Origin: CAZQGJ01 sp964592905
GTDB lineage: Bacteria; Patescibacteriota; UBA1384; CAYGGE01
Assembly: GCA_964592905.1 (NCBI GenBank)
Contig: CAZQGJ010000019.1
Span: 1-14,714, forward strand
Direction: 5' to 3'
DNA: 14,714 bases
Shown here: in pieces, positions 1-6,491 of the stretch
How the letters are laid out: each line of letters opens with the position of its first letter
How positions within the stretch are numbered: the first letter of the stretch is position 1
Position numbers and translations under genes: made by a program
The notes under the pieces: model-generated
The model's input: only the letters and a program-made list of their open reading frames with translations
Told to the model about the DNA's origin: nothing
Databases searched by the model: none

Positions 1-3
1 TAA

Positions 4-36
4 GCCCACCGGCATCACGTCGGTGGGCATTTCTTT
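4..36 (+). terminator. Intrinsic terminator of an upstream gene
   Basis: An 8-bp perfect stem, GCCCACCG at 4-11 with CGGTGGGC at 21-28, encloses a 9-base loop and is followed by a T-rich run (ATTTCTTTAT). It probably ends a plus-strand gene lying left of the window; the TAA at 1-3 could be that gene's stop, but this cannot be shown. Confidence 0.7.
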
Positions 37-46
37 ATCTCTTACC

Positions 47-75
47 TTGACAAATGATAAATTTTCAGGCATACT
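47..75 (+). promoter_or_regulatory. Sigma-70-like promoter for the 99-581 gene
   Basis: A perfect -35 box TTGACA (47-52), a 17-bp spacer and a -10 box CATACT (70-75, 4 of 6 matches). The predicted start site is near 82, which is where a small hairpin (82-97) begins. Confidence 0.6.
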
Positions 76-81
76 ACCCTC

Positions 82-97
82 TTCTCTGAAAGGAGAG
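82..97 (+). promoter_or_regulatory. 5' leader hairpin covering the ribosome binding site
   Basis: TTCTCT (82-87) can pair with GGAGAG (92-97) across a GAAA tetraloop (88-91), using two G-U pairs. The 3' arm contains the GGAG Shine-Dalgarno of the gene starting at 99, so the site would be paired at the very 5' end of the predicted transcript. The stem is short and its in vivo effect is inferred. Confidence 0.4.
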
Positions 98-98
98 T

Positions 99-581
99 AT
101 GAACAAAGCCACTTTTGGTCGTTATCTTGGAATCGCACTTGCGTTTGTGATCTTTTTTGTTGGACTAGCCGGTCTGACCTATTGGCGTCAGAAGAGCGCT
201 CAAACTGCCTCTGGACAGCTAGTCACGACTCAACCTACCGTCTCTGCTCCTAATCAGGGCTTTAGCGGCACCGGTCAAACCGTCAGCCGCGGTAGCTATT
301 TAATGCGTGTTTATCTACCGAATCCTCAGATTCGTTTAATCAATGTTGACCAACTGCACCCAACCTATAAGCGTGGAGCTCATCAGGATGTCGTTAATCT
401 GACCTCAGCTGAGAAACAGAATCTGATTCGTCTCGAGCGTCGGTTAGTCGCCCTCGAGCAACAGCTCAAAGAACAGGCTCGATTGGCCCGTCATCGCCCG
501 TCAAACAATACAGGCAAAATCACCCTGCTCGACCAACTGGCTGATTTAGGCCCAGTCGGCTTTGGCATCGTGAATCAATAG
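99..581 (+). CDS. Single-pass membrane protein of unknown function
   Basis: A 160-residue protein that I do not recognise. Residues about 9-29 form one hydrophobic transmembrane segment with a short N-terminal flank (MNKATFGR). A low-complexity Thr/Ser/Gln linker follows (about 32-65), then a segment with YLPNPQIRLINV (72-83), and a heptad-like charged helix at about 103-131 that looks like a coiled coil. There are no cysteines. The ATG is supported by AGGAG three bases upstream and by a promoter at 47-75. The topology suggests an anchored protein with a coiled-coil outer or inner domain, possibly envelope-associated. The gene converges on the peptidase gene at 584 with a two-base gap and no terminator visible between them. 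Confidence 0.8.
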   Translation: MNKATFGRYLGIALAFVIFFVGLAGLTYWRQKSAQTASGQLVTTQPTVSAPNQGFSGTGQTVSRGSYLMRVYLPNPQIRLINVDQLHPTYKRGAHQDVVNLTSAEKQNLIRLERRLVALEQQLKEQARLARHRPSNNTGKITLLDQLADLGPVGFGIVNQ

Positions 582-583
582 AT

Positions 584-1459
584 CTAATCTAAAGACAAAG
601 TCAGATAGTTACGTGGTCCAGTAGCGGATTGCGAGGCGATATCGTAATCTGCCCAGGCCTCGGCTAATCGACTATAACTATAACGGAAGTTGGCACCTCG
701 TCGGGTGCCATTTTCGTTGGTAATGATTTCGCCTTGCCGGTCGTCGTAGCCAATCATCACCAAGACATGGTACGGCGGACCGGGGTTCTGGAAAAAGGGA
801 TTTTTGAGCGCCTGTCCGTCAGCGGGGATAATCACCGGCCGGCCGGCCTGAATCTCTTTTTTAAGATCGGCCAAGGTTGCCCGCTCCACCACCCGAGCCC
901 GTAGTCCAAAATCAGCTTCGGCCAGCATGGCGATGCGCTCTAATTCCAGATCATAATGCCCGCCAAAGTTAGCCTGTTGCCAGGCCACTGCTCGGTCGAT
1001 TCGGGCTTTGACCGTATCGCCGTCGAGCTCGGCGGCGCGATTGCCCCGCAAGTAGGCCTCGATCATAATAATCACTGCCTCTTCACAGCCTTCTTTATAT
1101 GGCTCAACCCAGGATCCTCCCGGCGCCTGAACGGTGAAGGGGACTGCCAGGCTGAGTTGATTCGGCGAACTTGACTGAACTGGGGTTGGGGTTGGGGTTG
1201 GCGTTACGGTTGTGTTTGGAGTTGGAGTTGTAGTCGCAGCTGAAGACAGAGGGGACTCTGCCAGCGATGCGGTAGGGGACAGAGCAGGGGAGATATCCGT
1301 TGAGGCAGTCGGTGAAGGCGACTGGCTAACTCGGTTCAGCTCGGCGATCGCTTGATCGCGCTGATAGTTGCGCTCAATTCGATAACCAACCAGCGACAGG
1401 CCGATTAAGCCAAATAAAATAAAGAGGCGGACGGCTCTAGCCGAGGAATTGTTGGCCAT
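584..1459 (-). CDS. Membrane-anchored C39-like cysteine peptidase
   Basis: A 291-residue protein with an N-terminal hydrophobic anchor (about 10-27), a Ser/Thr/Pro linker (about 46-100, including TPTPTPTP) and a C39-like papain-fold domain (about 104-291). Catalytic signs are Gln111 in PFTVQAPGGSW, Cys125 in YKEGCEEA and His231 in PPYHVLVMIGYDD. The following TNENGTRRG (247-255) has Glu where relatives I know usually carry TNDPGT with Asp. The layout predicts an extracytoplasmic protease or peptidase held off the membrane by a flexible linker; the substrate is unknown. The start overlaps the end of the upstream VIT-like gene by 23 bases, so the two are probably translated from one mRNA. A weak CGGAA lies four bases before the ATG. 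Confidence 0.85.
   Translation of the reverse strand: MANNSSARAVRLFILFGLIGLSLVGYRIERNYQRDQAIAELNRVSQSPSPTASTDISPALSPTASLAESPLSSAATTTPTPNTTVTPTPTPTPVQSSSPNQLSLAVPFTVQAPGGSWVEPYKEGCEEAVIIMIEAYLRGNRAAELDGDTVKARIDRAVAWQQANFGGHYDLELERIAMLAEADFGLRARVVERATLADLKKEIQAGRPVIIPADGQALKNPFFQNPGPPYHVLVMIGYDDRQGEIITNENGTRRGANFRYSYSRLAEAWADYDIASQSATGPRNYLTLSLD
1182..1201 (+). repeat. GGGGTT tandem repeat inside the peptidase linker
   Basis: Three GGGGTT units followed by GG. On the minus strand they encode the Thr-Pro run of the C39-like peptidase. The plus strand has three G4 tracts plus a GG, giving possible G-quadruplex character; the simpler reading is low-complexity coding sequence. Confidence 0.6.
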
Positions 1460-2009
1460 AGGTTCCGATCAGGTAGCCTATACCGGCTGCCACGGTGCCA
1501 AAGATCAAAAACTGTAAGCCGCTTTTAAGTGGAGAGGTTTGTGTCAGGTAGCCCTTGAGCAAACCAACCAGAAAAAAGACGCTCAAGGCTAAGAGGGTGG
1601 CAATCTGTAAGGCGCTTTGGGCCGAAACACCGAAGAAAAAGGGTAACAGGGGAATAATACCAGCAATTACATAGGTAAACCACATCACTACCGCCCCGGC
1701 GATCGGGTTGCCCAAGATATCGGTGACCGACTTGGAGTCGGTCAGCTGCTCTTCAAGATACTGTTGTTCACTAATCCGTGAAAGATAGGTGCCAAAGGCC
1801 ATCGCAAAGGCACTAATAAAGAGGTCGATCATCGAGGCGATTACAATTAAACGGACCGAACTGAGGGCGGCCACAAAACCGGTCACGATGCCGATATTCG
1901 TCAGGAGCGCATCGTGAACTCCAAATACTACCTCACGGAGAAAAGGTCCAAGCGTATCCTGGGTTTTGTTTTGAGCTCTGGCTAGAATCGCTTTCATTTC
2001 TCTTAGCAT
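1437..2009 (-). CDS. VIT/CCC1-family-like membrane transporter
   Basis: A protein of 190 residues with about five membrane segments (about 31-48, 52-73, 103-125, 128-150 and 165-186). Family-like signatures are GVHDALLTN (30-38), resembling the GxxDGLVTN motif of TM1, and MIDLFISAFAMAFGTYLS (60-77), resembling the TM2 motif ending SMalGEYLS. VIT/CCC1 proteins move Fe2+ or Mn2+ out of the cytoplasm or into stores. Here the usual DG is DA and the usual Glu of GEYLS is Thr, so metal transport is not assured. The loop after TM2 is short, so the long metal-binding domain of plant VIT1 is absent. Start: a TTG at 2033 has no ribosome site; ATG at 2009 (AAGG close by) or 1997 (AAGAG close by) are both possible. 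It overlaps the downstream peptidase gene by 23 bases. Confidence 0.75.
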   Translation of the reverse strand: MLREMKAILARAQNKTQDTLGPFLREVVFGVHDALLTNIGIVTGFVAALSSVRLIVIASMIDLFISAFAMAFGTYLSRISEQQYLEEQLTDSKSVTDILGNPIAGAVVMWFTYVIAGIIPLLPFFFGVSAQSALQIATLLALSVFFLVGLLKGYLTQTSPLKSGLQFLIFGTVAAGIGYLIGTYGQQFLG

Positions 2010-2091
2010 ACCTTGAAACGGCAAACTAGACAACCCGAGGGCTAGTTTTAACCGGTTGATTTTTCAGCCAAAGATGATAGCTTGAGTTCTG

Positions 2092-2325
2092 ATGTCTATT
2101 GCTAAAGAAACAGTTGAATTCACCCTCCTCGCCCGCCAGGGTCGGCAGTTCGTTTTGCGCAGTAACGATGGACAGGAGCTCAGCGTGCCGATTCACTGTA
2201 TCCCCAAGGGAATGCGACTCGGTCAAACGGTTTTAGCCGAGTTTATGACGAGCGAAACTCGCGACCACTCGCGCCAGACCTTGGCCGTAGAGCTCCTCAA
2301 CCAGCTACTAAAAGTCGATAAATAA
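2092..2325 (+). CDS. Small protein of unknown function
   Basis: A 77-residue soluble protein, not recognised. It is rich in beta-prone stretches (VEFTLLARQGRQFVLR, QELSVPIHC, QTVLAEFM) and ends in a short amphipathic helix (LAVELLNQLLKV), suggesting a small beta-barrel or SH3/OB-like fold; this is inference. No strong Shine-Dalgarno precedes the ATG. It lies 25 bases before the VanW gene on the same strand, and that VanW gene has its own TATAAT inside the gap. The first 82 bases upstream are shared with the divergent VIT-like gene; I see no convincing promoter in them. Confidence 0.6.
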   Translation: MSIAKETVEFTLLARQGRQFVLRSNDGQELSVPIHCIPKGMRLGQTVLAEFMTSETRDHSRQTLAVELLNQLLKVDK

Positions 2326-2343
2326 GCCAAAATAACCTATAAT
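2315..2343 (+). promoter_or_regulatory. Promoter of the VanW gene, apparently leaderless
   Basis: A perfect TATAAT (2338-2343) is preceded after exactly 17 bases by TCGATA (2315-2320, 4 of 6 matches to TTGACA). Only seven bases (CAAGCTA) separate the -10 box from the ATG at 2351, so the predicted first transcribed base is at or next to the A of ATG. There is no Shine-Dalgarno. The -35 box overlaps the end of the 77-residue gene. Confidence 0.5.
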
Positions 2344-2350
2344 CAAGCTA

Positions 2351-4468
2351 ATGTCAGCAGTTAAAACGCCCTCCAAGGCTAAATCACTCGAGGTTACAGC
2401 GATCGAGGCCAGCCCGGTCAAGATCAGATCGTATCGGTGGCTACTCATTCCCCTAGCCGTTATTTTTGTCATCGTTCTCAGCTTAGTCGGCTTACGCTCG
2501 GTTTATGCGGCCAAAAGCTTACCCAAAACGACGCTGGCCGGAGTTGAAGTTGGCAATCTCACCGGCCCTGAAATTAGAGCGAAATTAGAGTCTGAACTGA
2601 CGACGCCGAACTGGCCAATTCTGGTAGTTCAAGGACCGGATGGCGCTAGTCAGACCCTCAAACCCGAGACCTTGGGCCCGGTCATCGACTGGGAGGCCTC
2701 GGCAGAATCGGCGATTATCGGTAACTCACGCCATAGCTTTCGCCAATTTGTTTGGAATCTGGCTAAAAGCTACCTACTTGGCCAAGAGCTTGGCTTAGTT
2801 CTGACTTTAGATGAGGCGAAGCTTAATGCAGCCTTCGAGCCATTACGCACAAGCTACGAACAGCCACTCAAACAGGCTAGCTTAGTCTTAACCTCCACGC
2901 CGGTCAGCTTACAAACCGAACAGACTGGGCTGACTCTCGATACCGCTCATTTGGTCACCGCCATTAAACAGCAGTATGGTCGACCCGATCTCAGCCCAAC
3001 CACTATTAATTTAAAGCTGCAGAGTACCGAGCCAGAGATTCTGGCTCAAGAGCTAGAGCCGCTTCGCGTCACGGCCGAGAACTTTCTGGCTCAAGAGATT
3101 AAGATCGATCAGTCCGGTCAGCTCTCTGTCTTGGCGCGATCTAATCTGGCCGACTTCATTCAGCTTAAACATGAAAAAAATATCTTCGGTTCACAGCTTA
3201 GTCTCGAGCTGAAGACTGAGGGAATCGATCGTTATCTCAAATCCTTAGCCAGTCAAATCGATCGCGAGGCGGTCGATGCCAAGATCGCCATCGCGGCTGG
3301 CCAGCTCTCGGTGACGGCGCCGAGCCAAACCGGGCTCAAACTCGATCTCGAGGCCAGCAAAACAGCCTTGATTCGTCTCCTCTCACCTAGCCTCCTCGAT
3401 CCTGAAAGTTTGGCCTCTAATAGTCCAAGTAACACCGAAGCTCCTTCGAGCCCGGATGCAAACGCCAGTCCGCTGCCAACCGCGACAAAAGCGCCGGCGA
3501 TTGCTAAACAACCACTGGTCTGGCTCTTATCTATTAAGACGATTGAACCAGAGATTAACAGCCAGTCGATTACCAACCTGGGTATTAAAGAGCGGATCGC
3601 CGTTTCGACAACCGACTTCAAAGGTAGCCCGAATAATCGCGTCGAGAATATTCGACTCGGTACTCGGCTCTTTAATGGCATCATTCTCTCGCCGGGCGAG
3701 CAATTCAGCGCCGTTAAATCGCTCGGTCGGATCGATGAATCAGCTGGCTTTAAGCCAGAACTCGTTATTAAACAAGATCAGCTGGTCCCCGAGGTTGGTG
3801 GCGGGCTCTGCCAAGTTAGTTCTACTCTCTTTCGGGCGGCGCTCAACGCCGGTCTGCCGATCGACGAGAGACGCAATCACCGTTTTCGAGTTAGTTATTA
3901 CGAAGCTCGGCCGAGCGTCATCGATCCAGAGGACTATGTCACTAATACCGCCAAAACTTTGGTCGGCCTCGACGCTACGATCTATGATCCAGCGCCAGAC
4001 TTTAAGTTCACCAACGATACCGGTAAACATCTCTTGATCGTCGGCAAGCTCGAGGGCACTCGGCTGACTTTTGAGCTCTTTGGCAGTAAAGACGGTCGTC
4101 AGGTCTCGATTGAGGGTCCGTTCATTACCAGTAACTCTCCCGCCCCCACCGAAATTGTCTATATCGACGAACCTAATCTGCCGCTCGGACAAACTAAGCT
4201 CAAAGAAAAAGCCCATGGTGCCACCAAGGCTTACTTCAAATATTCGGTCAAACGTGGCGGCGAGACCTTGCAGAACAAGACCTTTACCAGTAGCTATACT
4301 GCCTGGCAAGCCAAATATTACCGAGGAACCGGTGCCGCCGGAGCCATTCCTTCGCCAACCGCCACTCCAACCGCCACTGCCACTGCGACCGCTACGCCGA
4401 GCGAGACGGCCGTCAACGATGCCGGCGCAACAGTCGCGACCACTCCCACACCAACACCAACTCCTTAG
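2351..4468 (+). CDS. VanW-family wall protein with G5-like domain and Thr/Pro tail
   Basis: A 705-residue extracytoplasmic protein with a short cytoplasmic N-terminus and one transmembrane anchor (about 29-50). Two regions resembling putative peptidoglycan-binding (PG_binding_4-type) domains follow (about 60-220 and 240-345), then a Ser/Pro linker (352-385). The VanW domain spans about 430-578, with the signature GGGLCQVSSTLFRAAL (483-498) containing the only cysteine, Cys487. Residues about 598-660 resemble a G5 domain (VYIDEPNLPLGQTK through YYRGTG). The tail is Thr/Pro/Ala-rich and ends in TPTPTPTP. VanW proteins are linked to cell-wall functions, but their biochemistry is unsettled. The same class of Thr-Pro linker occurs in the C39-like peptidase at 584-1459. 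The ATG has a -10 box seven bases upstream and no ribosome site. Confidence 0.9.
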   Translation: MSAVKTPSKAKSLEVTAIEASPVKIRSYRWLLIPLAVIFVIVLSLVGLRSVYAAKSLPKTTLAGVEVGNLTGPEIRAKLESELTTPNWPILVVQGPDGASQTLKPETLGPVIDWEASAESAIIGNSRHSFRQFVWNLAKSYLLGQELGLVLTLDEAKLNAAFEPLRTSYEQPLKQASLVLTSTPVSLQTEQTGLTLDTAHLVTAIKQQYGRPDLSPTTINLKLQSTEPEILAQELEPLRVTAENFLAQEIKIDQSGQLSVLARSNLADFIQLKHEKNIFGSQLSLELKTEGIDRYLKSLASQIDREAVDAKIAIAAGQLSVTAPSQTGLKLDLEASKTALIRLLSPSLLDPESLASNSPSNTEAPSSPDANASPLPTATKAPAIAKQPLVWLLSIKTIEPEINSQSITNLGIKERIAVSTTDFKGSPNNRVENIRLGTRLFNGIILSPGEQFSAVKSLGRIDESAGFKPELVIKQDQLVPEVGGGLCQVSSTLFRAALNAGLPIDERRNHRFRVSYYEARPSVIDPEDYVTNTAKTLVGLDATIYDPAPDFKFTNDTGKHLLIVGKLEGTRLTFELFGSKDGRQVSIEGPFITSNSPAPTEIVYIDEPNLPLGQTKLKEKAHGATKAYFKYSVKRGGETLQNKTFTSSYTAWQAKYYRGTGAAGAIPSPTATPTATATATATPSETAVNDAGATVATTPTPTPTP
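4349..4465 (+). repeat. Low-complexity Thr/Pro/Ala-coding repeat
   Basis: ACNGCN and ACNCCN codon runs encode the SPTATPTATATATATP segment and the final TPTPTPTP of the VanW protein. Such tails commonly span cell walls or carry O-linked sugars; here that is inference. The degenerate third positions show it is not a simple recent slippage product. Confidence 0.6.
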
Positions 4469-4485
4469 CCTGAGTTGGCTCAGGC
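4468..4485. terminator. Weak hairpin between convergent genes
   Basis: GCCTGAG (4468-4474) pairs with CTCAGGC (4479-4485) around a TTGG loop, just after the VanW stop codon. No T-run follows on either strand, so it is at best a weak or factor-assisted terminator for the convergent VanW and DUF2207 genes. Confidence 0.3.
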
Positions 4486-4505
4486 CTCAACGGCCTTCGC
4501 TATCG

Positions 4506-5996
4506 CTATGAGATGTCAGGCTTTTTAGCTAAGAAAAATCGCTTAGCCGTATCTTCGACGATCCTGTCGACAACAGCTAAGACATCGACTGTGGTGTAAC
4601 GACGCGGCAAGTTAACCGACAGCCAGTTTGGCGATTTATAGGGCAGATGCTGAAAACGGCGGGCAAACGGCTTGGCCGAACCGATAGCAATCGCATACGG
4701 CAGCCAAGCGCTAAAAAGAGCCAGATCGGATAGGCTGGCGACCGTTTCGTCTTTGAGTTGAGTCTTGAGACGTTGACGCCAAACCGCGGCCACGATCCGG
4801 CCAGCTCGCGTTCGGTAAGGAACATGAATTAAGAACCGGTAAAGTAGTTGCGAATAGACCATGCCGAGAATCCAGAGCAAGGCGGTCCAAATATTTTCGG
4901 CCGCCCAGAAATACGACAAAATACCACCAGCGAAGCTACCGTAAAAAACTAAGACGGCGATAATCCGTAAACGGAACTGTTTGGCTAAAATATCGGTCTG
5001 AAAATAGCCGGCTGTAATTAGCTCTTGATAGAGGCCAGTGACGGCCTGTGAGATGCGACTAGAGAAAAACTCTCGGTTGAGATTTTTTTTAATTAGCTGG
5101 CCGCTCGCCACTAGATTGGCTCGATCGAAAACTTGTTCTAGGATTAATCGCTCAAAGGCGGTCAAGAGACGATCATGGCGCCAATCGACTTTTTGAGCGT
5201 AGCCAAAGCTACCGTCTGACTTGGCGACAATATCGAGATAACCGCGGCGAGCTAAATCGAGTAGCGTGGCGGCGATGGCCTGGCTGCGGATTCGACCATA
5301 AACGAGAGCCGAGGTAGCTGCCGGACTGAGGACCGCTTGGACCAAATTCGGATCATCGAGACGCGCGGGTAGCCTTAGGAAGATATCTTTGGCCCGCCAC
5401 AAGATAATCACGCCAGTCATTAGTAGCAGTAAGAAGGCGATTAATATCGAGAGGACGGCCGCTTCGAGAGCGGTCAACCTGACCAAGAGACCGCGCCAAT
5501 CGTCGGCGCCAAAGAGGGGAAAGAGCTCTGGCGGATAGTTTAAGGTCACAGTTAGCGTTGCCCCTGGATCGATAACGTCGGCGGTAAAGATCAGCTGATT
5601 GCCTTGGGTTCTGGTCGCCAGATTCTCGACACCGTGGACGCCGTAAAAGTGCGGTTTAGCACTGGCTAACTCGGGAGCTAAATCGATCACCAGTTTGACC
5701 TCTCGATGTTGACTCAGGTATTGGCTCGAGAGCTGAAAGCGTTGAGTGGTGACGTAGCGGTCAATATCTAAGCTGTAATCTAGGTCGTTTGAGCTCTGCT
5801 CAACCTGACCGTCGGCTGAAATCTTAACAGTTAACGCCGCCTCTTGGTTAGTCTCTGGGTTAAAGTCCGGCGTAACTTGAGCCTGAAGTCGGCTGGGCAG
5901 AGCTAATATTAAAAAAGCTGGCAGTACCAACCAGACAAAAACACCGTTTGACAACCTCAACCGGCGAAGTAGGCTAAGTTCCCCCCTTCTCTGCAT
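4506..5996 (-). CDS. DUF2207-family predicted membrane protein
   Basis: With the ATG at 5996 the protein has 496 residues. It has a signal peptide or anchor (about 15-39, ending SRLQA), an extracytoplasmic beta-rich region (about 40-170), a strong transmembrane segment (about 179-199), and a cytoplasmic region with SPAATSALVYGRI (224-236) and DLARRGYLDI (247-256), both typical of DUF2207. Two further membrane segments follow (about 344-362 and 366-391), then a basic C-terminus. The function of DUF2207 is unknown. A TTG start at 6023 would add nine residues but has no ribosome site and lies inside the rpsO promoter. TATCAT lies six bases before the ATG, so this transcript may also be leaderless. 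No cysteines occur. Confidence 0.8.
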   Translation of the reverse strand: MQRRGELSLLRRLRLSNGVFVWLVLPAFLILALPSRLQAQVTPDFNPETNQEAALTVKISADGQVEQSSNDLDYSLDIDRYVTTQRFQLSSQYLSQHREVKLVIDLAPELASAKPHFYGVHGVENLATRTQGNQLIFTADVIDPGATLTVTLNYPPELFPLFGADDWRGLLVRLTALEAAVLSILIAFLLLLMTGVIILWRAKDIFLRLPARLDDPNLVQAVLSPAATSALVYGRIRSQAIAATLLDLARRGYLDIVAKSDGSFGYAQKVDWRHDRLLTAFERLILEQVFDRANLVASGQLIKKNLNREFFSSRISQAVTGLYQELITAGYFQTDILAKQFRLRIIAVLVFYGSFAGGILSYFWAAENIWTALLWILGMVYSQLLYRFLIHVPYRTRAGRIVAAVWRQRLKTQLKDETVASLSDLALFSAWLPYAIAIGSAKPFARRFQHLPYKSPNWLSVNLPRRYTTVDVLAVVDRIVEDTAKRFFLAKKPDIS

Positions 5997-6016
5997 ATGT
6001 TTATGATAACAAACTC

Positions 6017-6045
6017 TGGACAAAGAAGGAAAATTCGTCTATAAT
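6017..6045 (+). promoter_or_regulatory. Strong rpsO promoter
   Basis: TGGACA (6017-6022, 5 of 6 matches), an exact 17-bp spacer and a perfect TATAAT (6040-6045). This is the best promoter in the window. The predicted start is near 6052-6053, giving a leader of about 100 bases. Confidence 0.75.
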
Positions 6046-6051
6046 CAGCTC

Positions 6052-6152
6052 AGCTTCTCTACTTGAGAGGTCACAAATACCCACAGTATTTGATGCGATG
6101 GTTGACCGCTAAACCAATTGCCGTCGACTAAGCCGCATTCAAGAAAGGCCTT
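6052..6152 (+). promoter_or_regulatory. Structured rpsO leader, candidate S15 autoregulatory element
   Basis: Three pairings fill the leader. CTTCTC (6054-6059) pairs with GAGAGG (6065-6070). AAATAC (6075-6080) pairs with GTATTT (6086-6091). GATGCG (6092-6097) pairs with CGCATT (6134-6139). Inside the last stem either GTTGAC (6101-6106) pairs with GTCGAC (6123-6128) or TGGTT (6099-6103) pairs with AACCA (6112-6116); these two exclude each other. The AAAGG ribosome site (6144-6148) lies just after the closing stem. S15 is known to repress its own mRNA in several bacteria through unrelated leader folds. Recognition here is inference. Confidence 0.5.
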
Positions 6153-6416
6153 ATGCCAGAATCCACTAATACTGAGCTGATCAGTAAATATCAAGCCAAT
6201 AAAAAAGATACCGGTAGTACCAGTGTTCAGATTGCGCTCTTAACTCAAAAGATTAACGATCTAGTCTCGCACTTGCAGACTCACAAAAAAGATCACGATA
6301 GCCGTCGCGGCCTACTAATGATGGTCGGTAAGCGTCGCCGTCTCTTGCTCTACCTCAAAAAGCACGAGCTCAAGGCCTACGAAAAGCTGATTGCCGATCT
6401 CGGCTTACGCAAGTAA
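6153..6416 (+). CDS. rpsO: 30S ribosomal protein S15
   Basis: An 87-residue protein of normal family length. It aligns along its whole length with S15, including TGSTSVQIALLT (20-31), HLQTHKKDHDSRRGLL (40-55) and MVGKRRRLLLYLKK (57-70). His40, Asp47 and Ser50 match the residues known to contact the 16S rRNA three-way junction; the usual second His of the DHHS motif is Asp49 here. S15 binds early to the central domain of 16S rRNA and nucleates assembly of the 30S platform. The start is supported by AAAGG four bases upstream and by a strong promoter with a structured leader. It is monocistronic here: a terminator follows, and pnp, its frequent partner, lies about 3.4 kb downstream. Confidence 0.97.
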   Translation: MPESTNTELISKYQANKKDTGSTSVQIALLTQKINDLVSHLQTHKKDHDSRRGLLMMVGKRRRLLLYLKKHELKAYEKLIADLGLRK

Positions 6417-6429
6417 GGCACACTCAAAG

Positions 6430-6466
6430 AAAATCCCCAGTGTCATCACGACACCGGGGATTTTTT
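6430..6466. terminator. Bidirectional terminator of rpsO and the 6492-6977 gene
   Basis: The stem runs from AAAATCCCC (6430-6438) paired with GGGGATTTT (6456-6464) to GTGTC (6440-6444) paired with GACAC (6450-6454), with a five-base loop. Plus-strand RNA ends in six U and minus-strand RNA ends in UUUUCUUU. The single mismatch, A6439 with C6455, becomes a U-G pair in minus-strand RNA, so the hairpin is complete only in that direction. Confidence 0.9.
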
Positions 6467-6491
6467 GTTGATGCAGAGTGAGATAGACCGG

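Noticed and set aside
23..253. Open frame starting in the first terminator
   Set aside because: It begins inside the terminator hairpin and overlaps the supported gene at 99 in another frame.
2026..2226. Minus-strand frame opposite the 77-residue gene
   Set aside because: It has no ribosome site and the plus-strand frame lies in line with the VanW gene; kept as a minor doubt only.
3253..4511. Long open frames on both strands inside the VanW gene (3253-3684 minus, 3456-4037 plus, 3740-4309 minus, 4071-4511 plus)
   Set aside because: They are frame shadows of a clearly coding gene with family motifs; none has a ribosome site or recognisable motif.
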